A stretch of DNA of 64,000 nucleotides from Parabacteroides johnsonii DSM 18315 (GCF_025151045.1 NZ_CP102285.1:2604001-2668000), one strand, 5' to 3'. Positions 24,969 through 35,741 are shown, counted from the first letter of the stretch. Numbers and translations: made by a program. The notes: generated from the letters alone by a model not told the origin.

Positions 24969-27900
24969 ATGAAAGACTTTTCTTTGAAAACACATTCACA
25001 ACGAAGCGGTGTCATTAGTAGCCTCTTCCGAATGTTAACCTTATCACTTTTTGTACTATGTACAACAGTTGTTTTTGCACAACAAAAAACTATCAAAGGT
25101 ATAGTTGTCGATGCTACAGGTGAACCTCTTATCGGTGTAAACGTATCTGTAAAAGGCACGACTATTGGTATCATTACTGATATTGATGGTAAATACACTT
25201 TAGAAGTTCCGACAAACGCGACTCTTGTGTTTTCTTATATAGGATATAGAACGCAAGAACTTTCTGTTGGGAATCAAACAACAATCAACATTACCATGCA
25301 AGAAGATACTCAAAACATCGATGAAGTTGTCGTTGTCGGGTATGGTGTTCAAAAAAAAGAAACCGTTACCGGTTCCGTTTCTACACTAAAAGGTGATGAT
25401 TTGGTTAAATCACCAGTTGCCAACTTATCAAATGCCATCGCAGGTAAAATGTCTGGTGTTGTAACCTACCAACGATCAGGAGAACCGGGCTATGACGGAG
25501 CAACGATCCGAATCCGCGGTTCAAATACGCTTGGAAACAATGACCCGTTGATTGTTATCGATGGAGTAGCTGCAAGGGCCGGAGGTTTGGAACGTTTGGA
25601 CCCGAACGAAATCGAAACAATGTCCGTATTGAAAGATGCTTCCGCTGCTATTTACGGAGCACGTGCTGCCAATGGTGTAATATTGATCACGACTAAAAAG
25701 GGACGCGCAGGGAAAAAACCTGAATTCACTTACTCTTTTAACCAAGGCTGGTCTAAACCAACCAACTTACCGGAAATGTGTGACGCTGTCGAATATTCTG
25801 AATTGATGAATGAACTGTATATGAACAAAGCCATGCTTAACCCTGCTAAAAATAATGGCCAGACCATGGGCGAATATACATTGTTCAGAACTCCGGAAGA
25901 GATAGAGCTTTATCGTAATGGTAACGACCCTTGGAGATATCCAAACACAGACTGGTATGCAGCCACTTTCAAAAATTGGTCACCACAGCGTGTACATAAT
26001 GCATCACTGGAAGGAGGTTCGGACAAATATCAGTATTTCGTAAACTTCGGTCACAAATATACGGATGGTTTGTATCACAAATCAGCAAACAATTACAAGC
26101 AATTCAATCTCCGCATGAACGTCGATGCACAGTTTAATGACTACATTAAGGTGGGTGCACAATTGATGGGACGTCAGGAAAATCGTAATTTTCCAAGTCA
26201 AGGTGCGGGAGATTTATTGTGGTTCACTTCCCGCGGACGCCCAACCGATCAAGCTTACTGGCCAAACGGACTGCCTGGACCAGCACAGGAATACGGACGT
26301 AATCCGGTTGTAGCTTGCACGGACGAAACCGGCTACACACATGACAAGCGTTACTACATTCAGAGTAATGCAAAAGTTGAAATCACCCAACCCTGGATCG
26401 AAGGTTTAAAATTAACAGCTTCCGTCTCATATGACAAATATTTAAAACAAAGTAAAACATGGTTCCAGCCTTGGACATTATATGACTGGGATAAGGTTAG
26501 TTACGAAGCAGATGGAAAAACTCCGAAACTAACTCCAATGTTAAGTTATCCAAACCATGAAGATCCTGATTTATCCATGGAATCAACCGATCAAACCAAC
26601 ACCATATTGAGTGGTATCTTGACATACGATCGCAACTTTGGCGATCATGGTGTTAACTTCTTAATTGGTATGGAGCGAGATTGGTCGAATGCTGAATCAT
26701 TCAATGCTTACCGCCGTTATTTCCTGTCAAACGCTTTGCATCATTTTAATGCTGGGGGTGACAAAGAAAAAAATGCTAAAAGCGATGGAGATAATTGGGA
26801 ACGTGCCCGTATGAATTACTTTGGACGTATGGCTTATAATTATAAAGAAAAATATCTGGCTGAATTCGTTTGGCGTTATGACGGTTCTTACATGTTCGCA
26901 GAAGGTAACCGCTTTGGTTTCTTCCCTGGTGTATTATTGGGATATCGTATTTCTGAAGAAGATTTCTGGAAAGAGAACCTTTCTTTCATTGACTACTTCA
27001 AAATTCGTGCATCTTGGGGCCAGATGGGTAATGACCAAGTCTATTTCGACAATTCTTTAAGAGAATATCAGTTTTCTCCGACATACTACTACGAATGGGG
27101 TTACATTATTGACAACGCCGATGAAAAAGGTTTAAGAATCAGCCGATTCCCGAATCCAAATATTACTTGGGAACGTGCAAACAACTTTAATATCGGTATC
27201 GAAACACGTACATTTGACAATCGTTTATATTTGGAAGCCGACTATTTTTACAACAAACGTTCCAACATCTTGTGGCGTAGAAACGCTTCCATTCCAACGA
27301 CATCCGGCTTGACCCTCCCGGCTGAAAATATCGGTAAAGTAGACAATACAGGTTTCGACTTCAAAATCGAATGGAGCGACAATATTGGCAAAGACTGGCA
27401 TTATAGCATTTCTGCAACCGGTGGTTACGCAAAAAATACAATCAAATTCTGGGATGAAGCTCCAGGTGCTCCGGAATGGCAAAAATCGACCGGCCATCCG
27501 ATGAATACAAGCTTATATTATGAATATGACGGAGTATTCAAAGATTGGGACGAAATTAATGATATCGCCAATCGTCCGAATTACGATGGTATCACTAAAG
27601 ATGCTGATTTACGTCCTGGTGATATGAAATTCAAAGACTTGGACGGGGACGGTAAAATCACGCCGGACGACCGCTACCGCTCCGACCGCACCAATGAACC
27701 TAAATGGACATACGGTATCACAGGTAACCTGCAATGGAAAAACTTCGATTTAAGCGTACTGTTCCAAGGGGCAGCCGATTCATGGACCAAAGTTTACTGG
27801 GAAGCAGGAGATATCGGTAATTACCCGAAATACGTCTATGACAAACATTGGTCTATCGAAAATCCGTCCAGCCTGTATCCACGTGTAAATGAACGTTCTG

Positions 27901-28175
27901 CTTATTATTGGGATGGAACAGCCGCTGGCAGTAATACCTACTGGATGGTCAATACAAATTATATCCGTCTGAAAAACTTGGAGATCGGTTGGACATTGCC
28001 AAAAGCTTGGTTATCTCAGACCAAATTGATCTCTTATGCACGTATCTATGTAAACGGTGTAAATTTACTAACATTCTCACCCTGCAAAGATATAGATCCG
28101 GAAAGTACAAGTTCCAATGCAACCAATTATCCACAGTCAAAAATTATCAATGTCGGTTTCACAGTAACTTTCTAA
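24969..28175 (+). CDS. SusC/RagA-family TonB-linked outer-membrane transporter 1
   Basis: 1068 residues. Signal peptide through about residue 40 (FVLCTTVVFAQQ), then a carboxypeptidase-regulatory-like domain (TIKGIVVDATGEPLIGVNVS), the SusC linker DEVVVVGYGVQKKETVTGSV (TonB-box region), plug domain with IRIRGSNTLGNNDPLIVIDG and VLKDASAAIYGARAANGVI, then a 22-strand barrel ending GFTVTF. It imports glycans or peptides delivered by its SusD lipoprotein. The substrate cannot be read from sequence. The first ~110 residues of the mature protein are very similar to the second SusC. SusD follows after 11 bp. Confidence 0.95.
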   Translation: MKDFSLKTHSQRSGVISSLFRMLTLSLFVLCTTVVFAQQKTIKGIVVDATGEPLIGVNVSVKGTTIGIITDIDGKYTLEVPTNATLVFSYIGYRTQELSVGNQTTINITMQEDTQNIDEVVVVGYGVQKKETVTGSVSTLKGDDLVKSPVANLSNAIAGKMSGVVTYQRSGEPGYDGATIRIRGSNTLGNNDPLIVIDGVAARAGGLERLDPNEIETMSVLKDASAAIYGARAANGVILITTKKGRAGKKPEFTYSFNQGWSKPTNLPEMCDAVEYSELMNELYMNKAMLNPAKNNGQTMGEYTLFRTPEEIELYRNGNDPWRYPNTDWYAATFKNWSPQRVHNASLEGGSDKYQYFVNFGHKYTDGLYHKSANNYKQFNLRMNVDAQFNDYIKVGAQLMGRQENRNFPSQGAGDLLWFTSRGRPTDQAYWPNGLPGPAQEYGRNPVVACTDETGYTHDKRYYIQSNAKVEITQPWIEGLKLTASVSYDKYLKQSKTWFQPWTLYDWDKVSYEADGKTPKLTPMLSYPNHEDPDLSMESTDQTNTILSGILTYDRNFGDHGVNFLIGMERDWSNAESFNAYRRYFLSNALHHFNAGGDKEKNAKSDGDNWERARMNYFGRMAYNYKEKYLAEFVWRYDGSYMFAEGNRFGFFPGVLLGYRISEEDFWKENLSFIDYFKIRASWGQMGNDQVYFDNSLREYQFSPTYYYEWGYIIDNADEKGLRISRFPNPNITWERANNFNIGIETRTFDNRLYLEADYFYNKRSNILWRRNASIPTTSGLTLPAENIGKVDNTGFDFKIEWSDNIGKDWHYSISATGGYAKNTIKFWDEAPGAPEWQKSTGHPMNTSLYYEYDGVFKDWDEINDIANRPNYDGITKDADLRPGDMKFKDLDGDGKITPDDRYRSDRTNEPKWTYGITGNLQWKNFDLSVLFQGAADSWTKVYWEAGDIGNYPKYVYDKHWSIENPSSLYPRVNERSAYYWDGTAAGSNTYWMVNTNYIRLKNLEIGWTLPKAWLSQTKLISYARIYVNGVNLLTFSPCKDIDPESTSSNATNYPQSKIINVGFTVTF

Positions 28176-28186
28176 ATTAGAATAAA

Positions 28187-30055
28187 ATGAAAAAAGCGAA
28201 TATATTATGTTTACTGTCTGCTGCTCTAATAACAGCATCCTGTAGCACGGATTTCCTGAATACGAAATCCCAAACAGAGATCATGGCAGAGGATATCTGG
28301 AAAGAAAAGAATTTGGCCGAAGCGTATATGTATGACATATATTTTGCCTTCCAAGATGCTGGTTTCACAGAAGAGTTACAAGCTTCTGCTTGTGATGAAG
28401 CTTTATTTACACACGGACGTGAATTCCGCGAGACAAATGCCGGAGCCGTAACGGATGTAAATTTAGGATGGTTCTCTAAGACTCAGAGCGGACATCAGTG
28501 GCAACGTTTGTACTTGAACATCCGTTCTTGTAACGACTTCATTGAAAATGTAGACGATGCTACTTTTGCTGACGAATCCAAACAGCAACTAAAAGGCGAG
28601 GCCTATTTCCTTCGGGCCTATTTTACTCATCGGTTAACAAGAGCATTCGGAGGCGTTCCCCTTCAGTTAAGAGTAACACAACTGACAGACCCGCAAGAGT
28701 CATTCTTGCTATCTCGTTCTTCTTACACCGATTGTATCAAACAAATACTGAGCGACATAGAAAACGCTGCAGAATGCTTGAAAGACCGGACATTTGCCAA
28801 CACACAAAAAGGACGGGCCACATTAGCTGCAGTAAAGGCTTTAAAAGTACGTGTTTTAACTGATGCCGCCAGCGACCTGCATGATCAAGCGACAGCCTCT
28901 GCCAAGTCGTCTTTGTTAGGTTCATACGACCATCCGGAACTTATTTTCTATACTGAAGGAACAAAAGCCGATCGCTGGAGAGCTGCCAAGGCTGCTGCCA
29001 AAGAGCTACTGGATAATCCGATGGGGCATGCAATACCGACCTACGGCGGACCAGGACTCTCCACTGAAGAAAAAGCAGAAGCTATTTGGAACTTTTTCCT
29101 GACAGAAAGTGCCGACCACATTTTCTCCCGATATTTTATTGATACCAAAGACGAAAGCGGTACAAAAATGCCAGTATTCAATGGACCTTCCGGTTACCAT
29201 GCTTGGGGAGGAAACACTCCTGTACAAGATTTAGTAGATGCTTTTGCTATGGAAGACGGCAGCAAATTCGACTGGAGTAACGCACAACATGCAGCAGCTC
29301 CTTATAGCGGTCGTGAACCTCGTTTTTATGCCACTATCATGTATGATGGTATGCAATGGATACAACGCCCATCCGACTATGCAACGATCGAACCCACTGG
29401 TAAAATTCAAACAGGCTATTATCAATTAGACCCTTCCGTAACAGACGAGTCTAAATTTTATTCAGGCATGGACACACGTGCAGGAGGCGGCGAAAGTTGG
29501 AACGCAACTTACACCGGTTATTATTTGAAAAAATACATCAACCCTGCCGATGGCGATCATCGCAACAAGATCAACGCAATCTTCCCATTCATTCGTTTGT
29601 CTGAAATTTATTTTTGCTATATCGAAGCTTGCATAGAATTGGGCGAACTGGATGAAGCGAAAAAGTATTTGAATGAATATCGTGCCAATGTCAATCTTCC
29701 GGCTGTAACGACAAACGACCAAGCAGAACTTCGTAAAATCTATCAGAACGAACGCCGTTTGGAATTTTGCTACGAAGAAATCCGTTATTGGGATTTGCGC
29801 CGTTGGATGATTGCGCCGGATGCACCAGGTCTAAATAGCTTGAAGGGTATCCGTGTAACAGCATGGTTAAAACCTGGAATCGGAGCACAAACCAAATATA
29901 ATGCAGATCCGACTAAATGGGATATGAAATATCAGGTTATCGATTTAGCAGAAGAAGCCCGCCAGTTTGTCGACAAATGCTACTACCTGCCTATAATGCG
30001 AGATGAAATGAACAGTAACAAAAATCTGATTCAAAATCCGGGATATAGTGACTAA
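28187..30055 (+). CDS. RagB/SusD-family surface lipoprotein 1
   Basis: 622 residues. Lipobox ITASCSTDF with Cys19. The SusD fold is marked by the N-terminal LNTKSQTEIMAEDIWK, the TPR-like helices around LKGEAYFLRAYFTHRLTRAFGGVPL, and the C-terminal INAIFPFIRLSEIYFCYIEACIELGELDEAKKYLNEYR and RRLEFCYEEIRYWDLRRW. It forms the hinged lid over its SusC. A terminator follows. Confidence 0.95.
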   Translation: MKKANILCLLSAALITASCSTDFLNTKSQTEIMAEDIWKEKNLAEAYMYDIYFAFQDAGFTEELQASACDEALFTHGREFRETNAGAVTDVNLGWFSKTQSGHQWQRLYLNIRSCNDFIENVDDATFADESKQQLKGEAYFLRAYFTHRLTRAFGGVPLQLRVTQLTDPQESFLLSRSSYTDCIKQILSDIENAAECLKDRTFANTQKGRATLAAVKALKVRVLTDAASDLHDQATASAKSSLLGSYDHPELIFYTEGTKADRWRAAKAAAKELLDNPMGHAIPTYGGPGLSTEEKAEAIWNFFLTESADHIFSRYFIDTKDESGTKMPVFNGPSGYHAWGGNTPVQDLVDAFAMEDGSKFDWSNAQHAAAPYSGREPRFYATIMYDGMQWIQRPSDYATIEPTGKIQTGYYQLDPSVTDESKFYSGMDTRAGGGESWNATYTGYYLKKYINPADGDHRNKINAIFPFIRLSEIYFCYIEACIELGELDEAKKYLNEYRANVNLPAVTTNDQAELRKIYQNERRLEFCYEEIRYWDLRRWMIAPDAPGLNSLKGIRVTAWLKPGIGAQTKYNADPTKWDMKYQVIDLAEEARQFVDKCYYLPIMRDEMNSNKNLIQNPGYSD

Positions 30056-30080
30056 TTTGATTTAGATTTTCACTCTTTAT

Positions 30081-30111
30081 AAGGACAGTAGGTAATCTAC
30101 TGTCCTTTTTC
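30081..30111 (+). terminator. Terminator after SusD 1
   Basis: Stem AGGACAGTAG/CTACTGTCCT, 5-nt loop, TTTTT tail. Confidence 0.9.
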
Positions 30112-30407
30112 GTCTTGATTCAAGATAGACAGACAAAAACATTATTGCAATTAAAGTAAAGAAATAATCATATATAAATCAACAAATATCTCAATATGTT
30201 GATTTTATCAGTTCTAAAAAAACACAGAATAATTACACAACGCAATAAACAATCACAAGACAAAACATTTTTATACATTCATTTTGATTTAATCTCCTTT
30301 TTACCCACTTTTGTCCCGAAATAAGTTCGTAATTGTTAACAGGGCTTGCATTTCATTATAGAAATATTTCCGTAAAAAACTCAATGTTAACCTAAAAGTT
30401 AAATTAT

Positions 30408-30491
30408 ATGCGACCAGGTGAAAATTCTTCAATGCAATTATTCTTTACAAACATACGTCTAATTAAACTACTATTGCCTATGAAAACATAG
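30408..30491 (+). CDS. 27-residue ORF in the leader of SusC operon 2
   Basis: MRPGENSSMQLFFTNIRLIK...PMKT, ATG to TAG. The motif TGTTAACCTAAAAGT (30385-30399) lies 8 nt before it. It is the positional counterpart of the 34-codon ORF at 24686. The shared MRP start is suggestive; the remaining sequence is not conserved. Confidence 0.35.
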   Translation: MRPGENSSMQLFFTNIRLIKLLLPMKT

Positions 30492-30569
30492 CTCAACATC
30501 CATTCCCAAACGGATAAACCATTATCCATTAATGTTTTTAACCTTATATTCATTTAATATCTCTAAAAC

Positions 30570-33500
30570 ATGGAAAGATATTCTTTAAACCATTTATTCA
30601 GGACGCTCGGTTGTTTTCTACTTTGCGTCATGTTTACAGCTACGGCATTTGCACAGCAAAAAACCATAAAAGGTACCGTAGTGGATGTAACTGGTGAACC
30701 CCTAATCGGTGTTAACGTCGCAGTAAAAGGAACTACAATCGGTATAATTACCGACATCGACGGTAATTATACATTGGAGGTACCCTCCAAGTCAACTATT
30801 GTTTTCTCTTACATCGGCTATCAAGCTCAAGAAGTTCCAGTTGGTAACCAATCAACGATCAATGTAACTTTAAAAGAAGACACTCAAAAACTGGAAGAAG
30901 TAGTAGTAGTCGGTTACGGCACACAAAAGAAAGTGACTGTGACCGGTTCTGTTGCCAGTGTATCTGGTGAAGAACTGAAAGCTTCGCCGACAACCAACTT
31001 GTCAAACGGTATGGTAGGCCGTATGCCGGGGGTCATCGGTTTCCAAAAATCAGATGAACCGGGTGGCGGTGGAACTACAATACGAGTACGCGGTACAAAC
31101 TCATTGGGAAGCAACGATCCCCTCGTTGTAATCGACGGTATTCCGGATCGCGACGGTGGTTTTAACCGTTTGAACCCGACCGAAATCGAATCTATTTCCG
31201 TATTAAAAGACGCATCTGCCGCAATTTACGGTGCACGTGCCGCAAACGGTGTAATCCTTATTACGACCAAACGCGGTAAAGAAGGAAAAGCCACTGTAAC
31301 ATTCAATGCCAGCGGCGGTTTTTCACAGCCGACACGCCTTCCTAAAATGGCCAATGCATTCGAATATGCCACAATGGTCAACGAAATCAATCCGGGAACA
31401 TGGACAGACGAAGACTTACGTTTATTCCAAGACGGTTCCGATCCTTGGGGACATCCGGATACAGACTGGTTTGACACAACAATCAAGAATGCGTCTCCAA
31501 TGTATCGTGCCGACGTAGGTGTACAGGGAGGATCTGAAAAGATGAAATACTATGTCAACTTCGCAGCTAACGGCGAGGATGGTATTTATAAAAACTCGGC
31601 AAACCGATATGATCAATATAGCTTGCGTATGAACTTAGATATCAACACAAGTAAATATGTAAGTTTCCAGTTGGGTAGCATCGCCCGTCTAGAGAATACG
31701 AAATACCCGATGAAATCGGCAAGTAGTATTTTTTCCGGTATCCGTCGTGGAAAACCAACTCAAAATGCATATTGGCCAACAGGCGAGCCGGGTCCAGACT
31801 TGGAACGTGGCGATAATCCCGCAGTAACCTCCACAGATATAGCAGGTTTCGACAACCAGAAAAATTACTATATCCAAAATAACTTATCAGTCAATATTAA
31901 AATTCCTTGGATTGAAGGTTTAACCATAAGAGGAAACGGTTCTTATGACAAGCATTTCTATAACAGGAAAAAATTCGAAAAACCAATCCTGTTATATTCT
32001 TGGGACGGCGTTAATAAAAACAGCTCCGGCCTGACTGCTGCCAAACGTTATGTGGACAATGCGCAGTTATCACGTGAGCACAGTGATGCTACATCCTGGA
32101 TGGTAAACGGACTGATCGATTACAACCGTACATTCGGCCAGCACAATTTAGGAGTTACGTTCGGTATTGAAGCCCAGAAAAAAGATTATGATTTTACGAG
32201 TGCATTCCGCCAAGGTTTCATATCCGATACTAAACCGGAATTAAATCTGGGTAGCGACGTCGGTATGAAAAACACTGGTTATTCATGGGAAGAAGCTCGC
32301 TTGAACTATTTTGGACGTGTATCCTACAATTACTTGGAGCGCTATTTGTTTGAATTTGTATGGCGTGCTGACGGTTCTTACAGATTCCCCAAAAACAAAC
32401 GCTACGGATTCTTCCCGGGTGCATCTGTCGCATGGCGCGTTTCTGAAGAAAACTGGTGGAAAGAAAATGTCCGTTTTATCGACTACTTTAAACTACGTGC
32501 ATCCATTTCACAGACAGGTAACGACGCTTTATTAAATTCGGACAATGAATACGACCGTTCCATCCAATACCTGAATACATACGGATTTACAGAACATGGA
32601 GTTGTATTCGGCGGTGAAGAAAGTAAACGTCTGTACGCCGTACGCACTCCGAACCCTAACATCACATGGGAAGTCGGTACAACTTACAATGTCGGCCTTG
32701 ACTTCAAATTTTTACAAAACCGGTTAAGTGTCGAAACTGATGCATTCTATCATAAACGTACAAACATGTTGATTTCCCGTAACGCATCTCTGTCGGAAAT
32801 CACAGGTATCACATTACCACGAGAAAATATCGGTGAAATGAAAAACCGTGGTTTTGACATGTTGGTAGGTTGGAATGACAATATCGGTGATGTGCAATAT
32901 AATGTATCATTAAATGCGACCTATGCCCGTAATAAAATTTTATTCTGGGATGAAACTCCGGGAGCTCCCGCATGGCAGGTTTCAACAGGATTGCCAGTGA
33001 GCACAAGCCTGTACTATGTTGCTGACGGTATCTTCCACAACCAGGCGGAAATCGATGCCTACCCACACTGGGAAGGTGCACAACCTGGCGACATACGTTT
33101 TAAAGATATCAACAACGACGGCAAAATCGATGCAGATGACCGCATCCGTTCAGACAAAAACGAAGAACCTCGTTTCGTCGCAGGTTTGACATTAGGGTTA
33201 AATTGGAAAAATTGGGATTTGATGGCTCTGTTCCAGGGAGCAACAGGAGGTCAGGTATATATTCAAACCTGGTCCGGTACGATCGGTAATTTCCTGAAAG
33301 AATATTACGACCAACGTTGGACTCCTGATAACCCGACGGCAAACGGACCACGTACTTATGAACGCGAAGATCAATACTGGATTTCCAATAAGAATACTTA
33401 TTTCTTGCGCAAAGGTGACTATCTGCGTCTGAAGAACGTGGAACTGGGTTATACGTTCTCTGTCGATGCATTAAAAAAAGCGGGTATTTCCAAACTTCGT

Positions 33501-33632
33501 ATTTATGGTGATGCAACAAATCTTTTCACATTGGATCATGTAAAAGTCGCCGACCCCGAAGCAAGAGACGTCAATTTGGAAGCATATCCACAAAGAAGGA
33601 TTATCAATTTTGGAGTTCAAGCAACATTCTAA
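30570..33632 (+). CDS. SusC/RagA-family TonB-linked outer-membrane transporter 2
   Basis: 1020 residues with the same order as SusC 1: signal peptide (FTATAFAQQ), carboxypeptidase-like domain (TIKGTVVDVTGEPLIGVNVA), VVVVGYGTQKKVTVTGSV, plug (IRVRGTNSLGSNDPLVVIDG), barrel ending NFGVQATF. The similarity to SusC 1 is strongest in the N-terminal domain and plug, and weaker in the extracellular loops, which suggests duplication followed by substrate divergence. SusD 2 starts 13 bp later. Confidence 0.95.
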   Translation: MERYSLNHLFRTLGCFLLCVMFTATAFAQQKTIKGTVVDVTGEPLIGVNVAVKGTTIGIITDIDGNYTLEVPSKSTIVFSYIGYQAQEVPVGNQSTINVTLKEDTQKLEEVVVVGYGTQKKVTVTGSVASVSGEELKASPTTNLSNGMVGRMPGVIGFQKSDEPGGGGTTIRVRGTNSLGSNDPLVVIDGIPDRDGGFNRLNPTEIESISVLKDASAAIYGARAANGVILITTKRGKEGKATVTFNASGGFSQPTRLPKMANAFEYATMVNEINPGTWTDEDLRLFQDGSDPWGHPDTDWFDTTIKNASPMYRADVGVQGGSEKMKYYVNFAANGEDGIYKNSANRYDQYSLRMNLDINTSKYVSFQLGSIARLENTKYPMKSASSIFSGIRRGKPTQNAYWPTGEPGPDLERGDNPAVTSTDIAGFDNQKNYYIQNNLSVNIKIPWIEGLTIRGNGSYDKHFYNRKKFEKPILLYSWDGVNKNSSGLTAAKRYVDNAQLSREHSDATSWMVNGLIDYNRTFGQHNLGVTFGIEAQKKDYDFTSAFRQGFISDTKPELNLGSDVGMKNTGYSWEEARLNYFGRVSYNYLERYLFEFVWRADGSYRFPKNKRYGFFPGASVAWRVSEENWWKENVRFIDYFKLRASISQTGNDALLNSDNEYDRSIQYLNTYGFTEHGVVFGGEESKRLYAVRTPNPNITWEVGTTYNVGLDFKFLQNRLSVETDAFYHKRTNMLISRNASLSEITGITLPRENIGEMKNRGFDMLVGWNDNIGDVQYNVSLNATYARNKILFWDETPGAPAWQVSTGLPVSTSLYYVADGIFHNQAEIDAYPHWEGAQPGDIRFKDINNDGKIDADDRIRSDKNEEPRFVAGLTLGLNWKNWDLMALFQGATGGQVYIQTWSGTIGNFLKEYYDQRWTPDNPTANGPRTYEREDQYWISNKNTYFLRKGDYLRLKNVELGYTFSVDALKKAGISKLRIYGDATNLFTLDHVKVADPEARDVNLEAYPQRRIINFGVQATF

Positions 33633-33645
33633 TATTTAAAATCTT

Positions 33646-35559
33646 ATGAAAACAACGATAAAAAATATATGTATATCGGCAGCAGTAGGTGTTACACTGT
33701 CAATGTCTTCTTGCTCTGATTTTATGGACCTGACTCCAAACGACCAATATAACGAAACAGACGTTTGGTCGGATGCAGGTTTGACACAAGCTGTCGTAAA
33801 TGATATTTATGCCTATGTCATGCACGGTGCAGAAGAAGCTAATACGTCCGGATTAACAGACGATGCTTATTTCACCCACAACTACGGCGTAAAGGCGATC
33901 AATGAAATTGCCGTTTCAGGCAGTGACCTGCAATGGTTCGACAATGAAAATTGCCCGTTCAGATGGAAAGACCGCTACCTTGGGATTTACAGAGCTAACC
34001 TAGTTCTTTCCAATATCGACAAGGTTCCCGAATCTCCAGGTTACAATCTGGACGTCATGAAAGGAGAAGCTCATTTTTTACGGGCATATCTCTATACAGA
34101 GTTAGTAAGAGGCTTTGGAGGTGTTCCTCTTGTAAATCAGATCTATGACATGGCAAGCGCTGCCAACATCAGTATTCCACGCAGTAATGTTGGCGATTGT
34201 TTGGATTTCATCCTGAAAGATATCGACGCAGCGATCAGCTTACTACCTGAAACTGTCAAAGACAGTGAGTTAGGACGTGCTACCAGCGGTGCAGCAAAAG
34301 CACTCAAAGCCCGTATACTATTACATCTTGCCAGTCCGCTTTTTGCAGACCGCACCATCAATACATTGGAATGTAACCAATATAAAGGAGATCGGAGCGC
34401 GCTTTATGAACAAGCTTTAGCCACAGCCAAAGAGGTTATTGAAAGCGGCACATACTCACTAATCGATTGTAATGCCAATACCGTCAATGAGATTGCTGAA
34501 AAATTCCATAATATCATCATCAGCAATAACAAGGAGATGATCTTTACCAAACAGTTCATTAACAAAAACGGTGGAGACAAGAATGTAAGAAACCGTGTCG
34601 GCTTATGCCACGGCCCGAATGGCTATCATAACTGGGCCGGAGTAACACCTACACAAGATTTGGCCATGTCATTCGAGATGGAAGATGGATCTCTATATGA
34701 TACACCATTAACAAAAGTCGGTGAATCGACTACCGTTAATCCATACTCAAATCGTGAACCACGTTTCTATGCTACAATCGGATATGACGGAGCAGTATGG
34801 GGACGTGAACGTCCAACAGACTCCAAAGCCTACGATCCGACTCCCTTGGGCAATCTGCAAATGGGTTACTATGAAGTCAGTGATGGAGGAAAGGTAGAAA
34901 TTGAATTACCCAACAAACAAACTGTTACTTTTAACGGTTTATACGGTGTTGACACCCGAAAATCATCTATCGAGGACTGGAACGGTTCATTTACCGGTTA
35001 CGTAGAGAAAAAACTAATTGATGGAACGGTAGCAGCCAGCGAACAAATATTTCAAGTTACTCCTTATCCATATATTCGTTTGGCCGAAATGTATCTGATC
35101 GCAGCAGAAGCCTGCATCGAACTGAATAGGCTGGATGAAGCGGCAACCTATCTGGACGCTTTACGTGGACGTATTGGTCGCCCGGACACTAAAAACACAT
35201 TAGCCATACGCGGAAAATCATTTATCCAGAATGAACTTCGCGAGTTCCTGCAACAGGAACGCCGTTCAGAACTGGCATATGAAGAATCGCGCTACTACGA
35301 TGTCCGCCGTTGGATGATCGCCGACAAAACAGCTAACAAACCGCTGACTGGTATTATGGTTGTCGGTCGTCTGAAACCCGGACAAACAGCTAATCTACCT
35401 TATGTCCGCGACGAAGCTAAATGGGATTATTCCTATTATGTGACAGACTTGTCTTATCGTGAATCGCGCAAGTGGGACAACAAGATGTATTTTGCCCCGA
35501 TCAGTCGTGACGAAATCAAACGTAACACAGCAATGGTCCAGAACCCAGGAATGGAATAA
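33646..35559 (+). CDS. RagB/SusD-family surface lipoprotein 2
   Basis: 637 residues. Lipobox SMSSCSDF with Cys23. SusD features: MDLTPNDQYNETDVW, KGEAHFLRAYLYTELVRGFGGVPL, TPYPYIRLAEMYLIAAEACIELNRLDEAATYLDALR, and the C-terminal YDVRRWMIADKT. Partner of SusC 2. No glycoside hydrolase or hybrid two-component regulator sits directly beside either SusC/SusD pair, unlike classical polysaccharide loci; the nearest glycosidase is the GH2 enzyme at 43.4 kb. Confidence 0.95.
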   Translation: MKTTIKNICISAAVGVTLSMSSCSDFMDLTPNDQYNETDVWSDAGLTQAVVNDIYAYVMHGAEEANTSGLTDDAYFTHNYGVKAINEIAVSGSDLQWFDNENCPFRWKDRYLGIYRANLVLSNIDKVPESPGYNLDVMKGEAHFLRAYLYTELVRGFGGVPLVNQIYDMASAANISIPRSNVGDCLDFILKDIDAAISLLPETVKDSELGRATSGAAKALKARILLHLASPLFADRTINTLECNQYKGDRSALYEQALATAKEVIESGTYSLIDCNANTVNEIAEKFHNIIISNNKEMIFTKQFINKNGGDKNVRNRVGLCHGPNGYHNWAGVTPTQDLAMSFEMEDGSLYDTPLTKVGESTTVNPYSNREPRFYATIGYDGAVWGRERPTDSKAYDPTPLGNLQMGYYEVSDGGKVEIELPNKQTVTFNGLYGVDTRKSSIEDWNGSFTGYVEKKLIDGTVAASEQIFQVTPYPYIRLAEMYLIAAEACIELNRLDEAATYLDALRGRIGRPDTKNTLAIRGKSFIQNELREFLQQERRSELAYEESRYYDVRRWMIADKTANKPLTGIMVVGRLKPGQTANLPYVRDEAKWDYSYYVTDLSYRESRKWDNKMYFAPISRDEIKRNTAMVQNPGME

Positions 35560-35578
35560 CGACTCTCAACCTCCTACG

Positions 35579-35616
35579 AAAAAGGAAGGGAAGCAATTCT
35601 CTTCCTTTTCTTCTTT
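35579..35616 (+). terminator. Terminator after SusD 2
   Basis: Stem AAAGGAAG.GAA / TTC.CTTCCTTT with loop GCAA, and a T-rich tail. Confidence 0.85.
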
Positions 35617-35699
35617 ATGAAATGTACCAATATTCGGTTTTGATATATCTACATTCTCTAATTTATTGCACACAATATTACATAATGCAATATTATTCT

Positions 35700-35707
35700 T
35701 ATATTTG
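35700..35707 (+). promoter_or_regulatory. -7 box TATATTTG of the four-gene envelope operon
   Basis: 35 nt before the ATG at 35742. An in-frame ATG at 35622 lies upstream of this box and lacks a signal peptide, which favours the 35742 start. Confidence 0.6.
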
Positions 35708-35741
35708 CCGCTGTTATCCTTTATCAAAATATTATCTATTT

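Larger units (their letters stand above)
30056..30569. other. 514-bp spacer: terminator, then the leader of SusC operon 2
   Basis: 30081-30111 is a clear terminator. 30112-30384 is AT-rich with no recognisable promoter box of the TAnnTTTG type. From 30385 the leader motifs described under the 27-codon ORF and the 25-bp block (30535-30559, identical to 24934-24958) appear. Confidence 0.6.

Noticed and set aside
24969..35559. Calling the two SusC/SusD pairs a defined polysaccharide utilisation locus with a named glycan
   Set aside because: No hybrid two-component system, ECF sigma pair or set of glycosidases adjoins them, so the substrate cannot be assigned.
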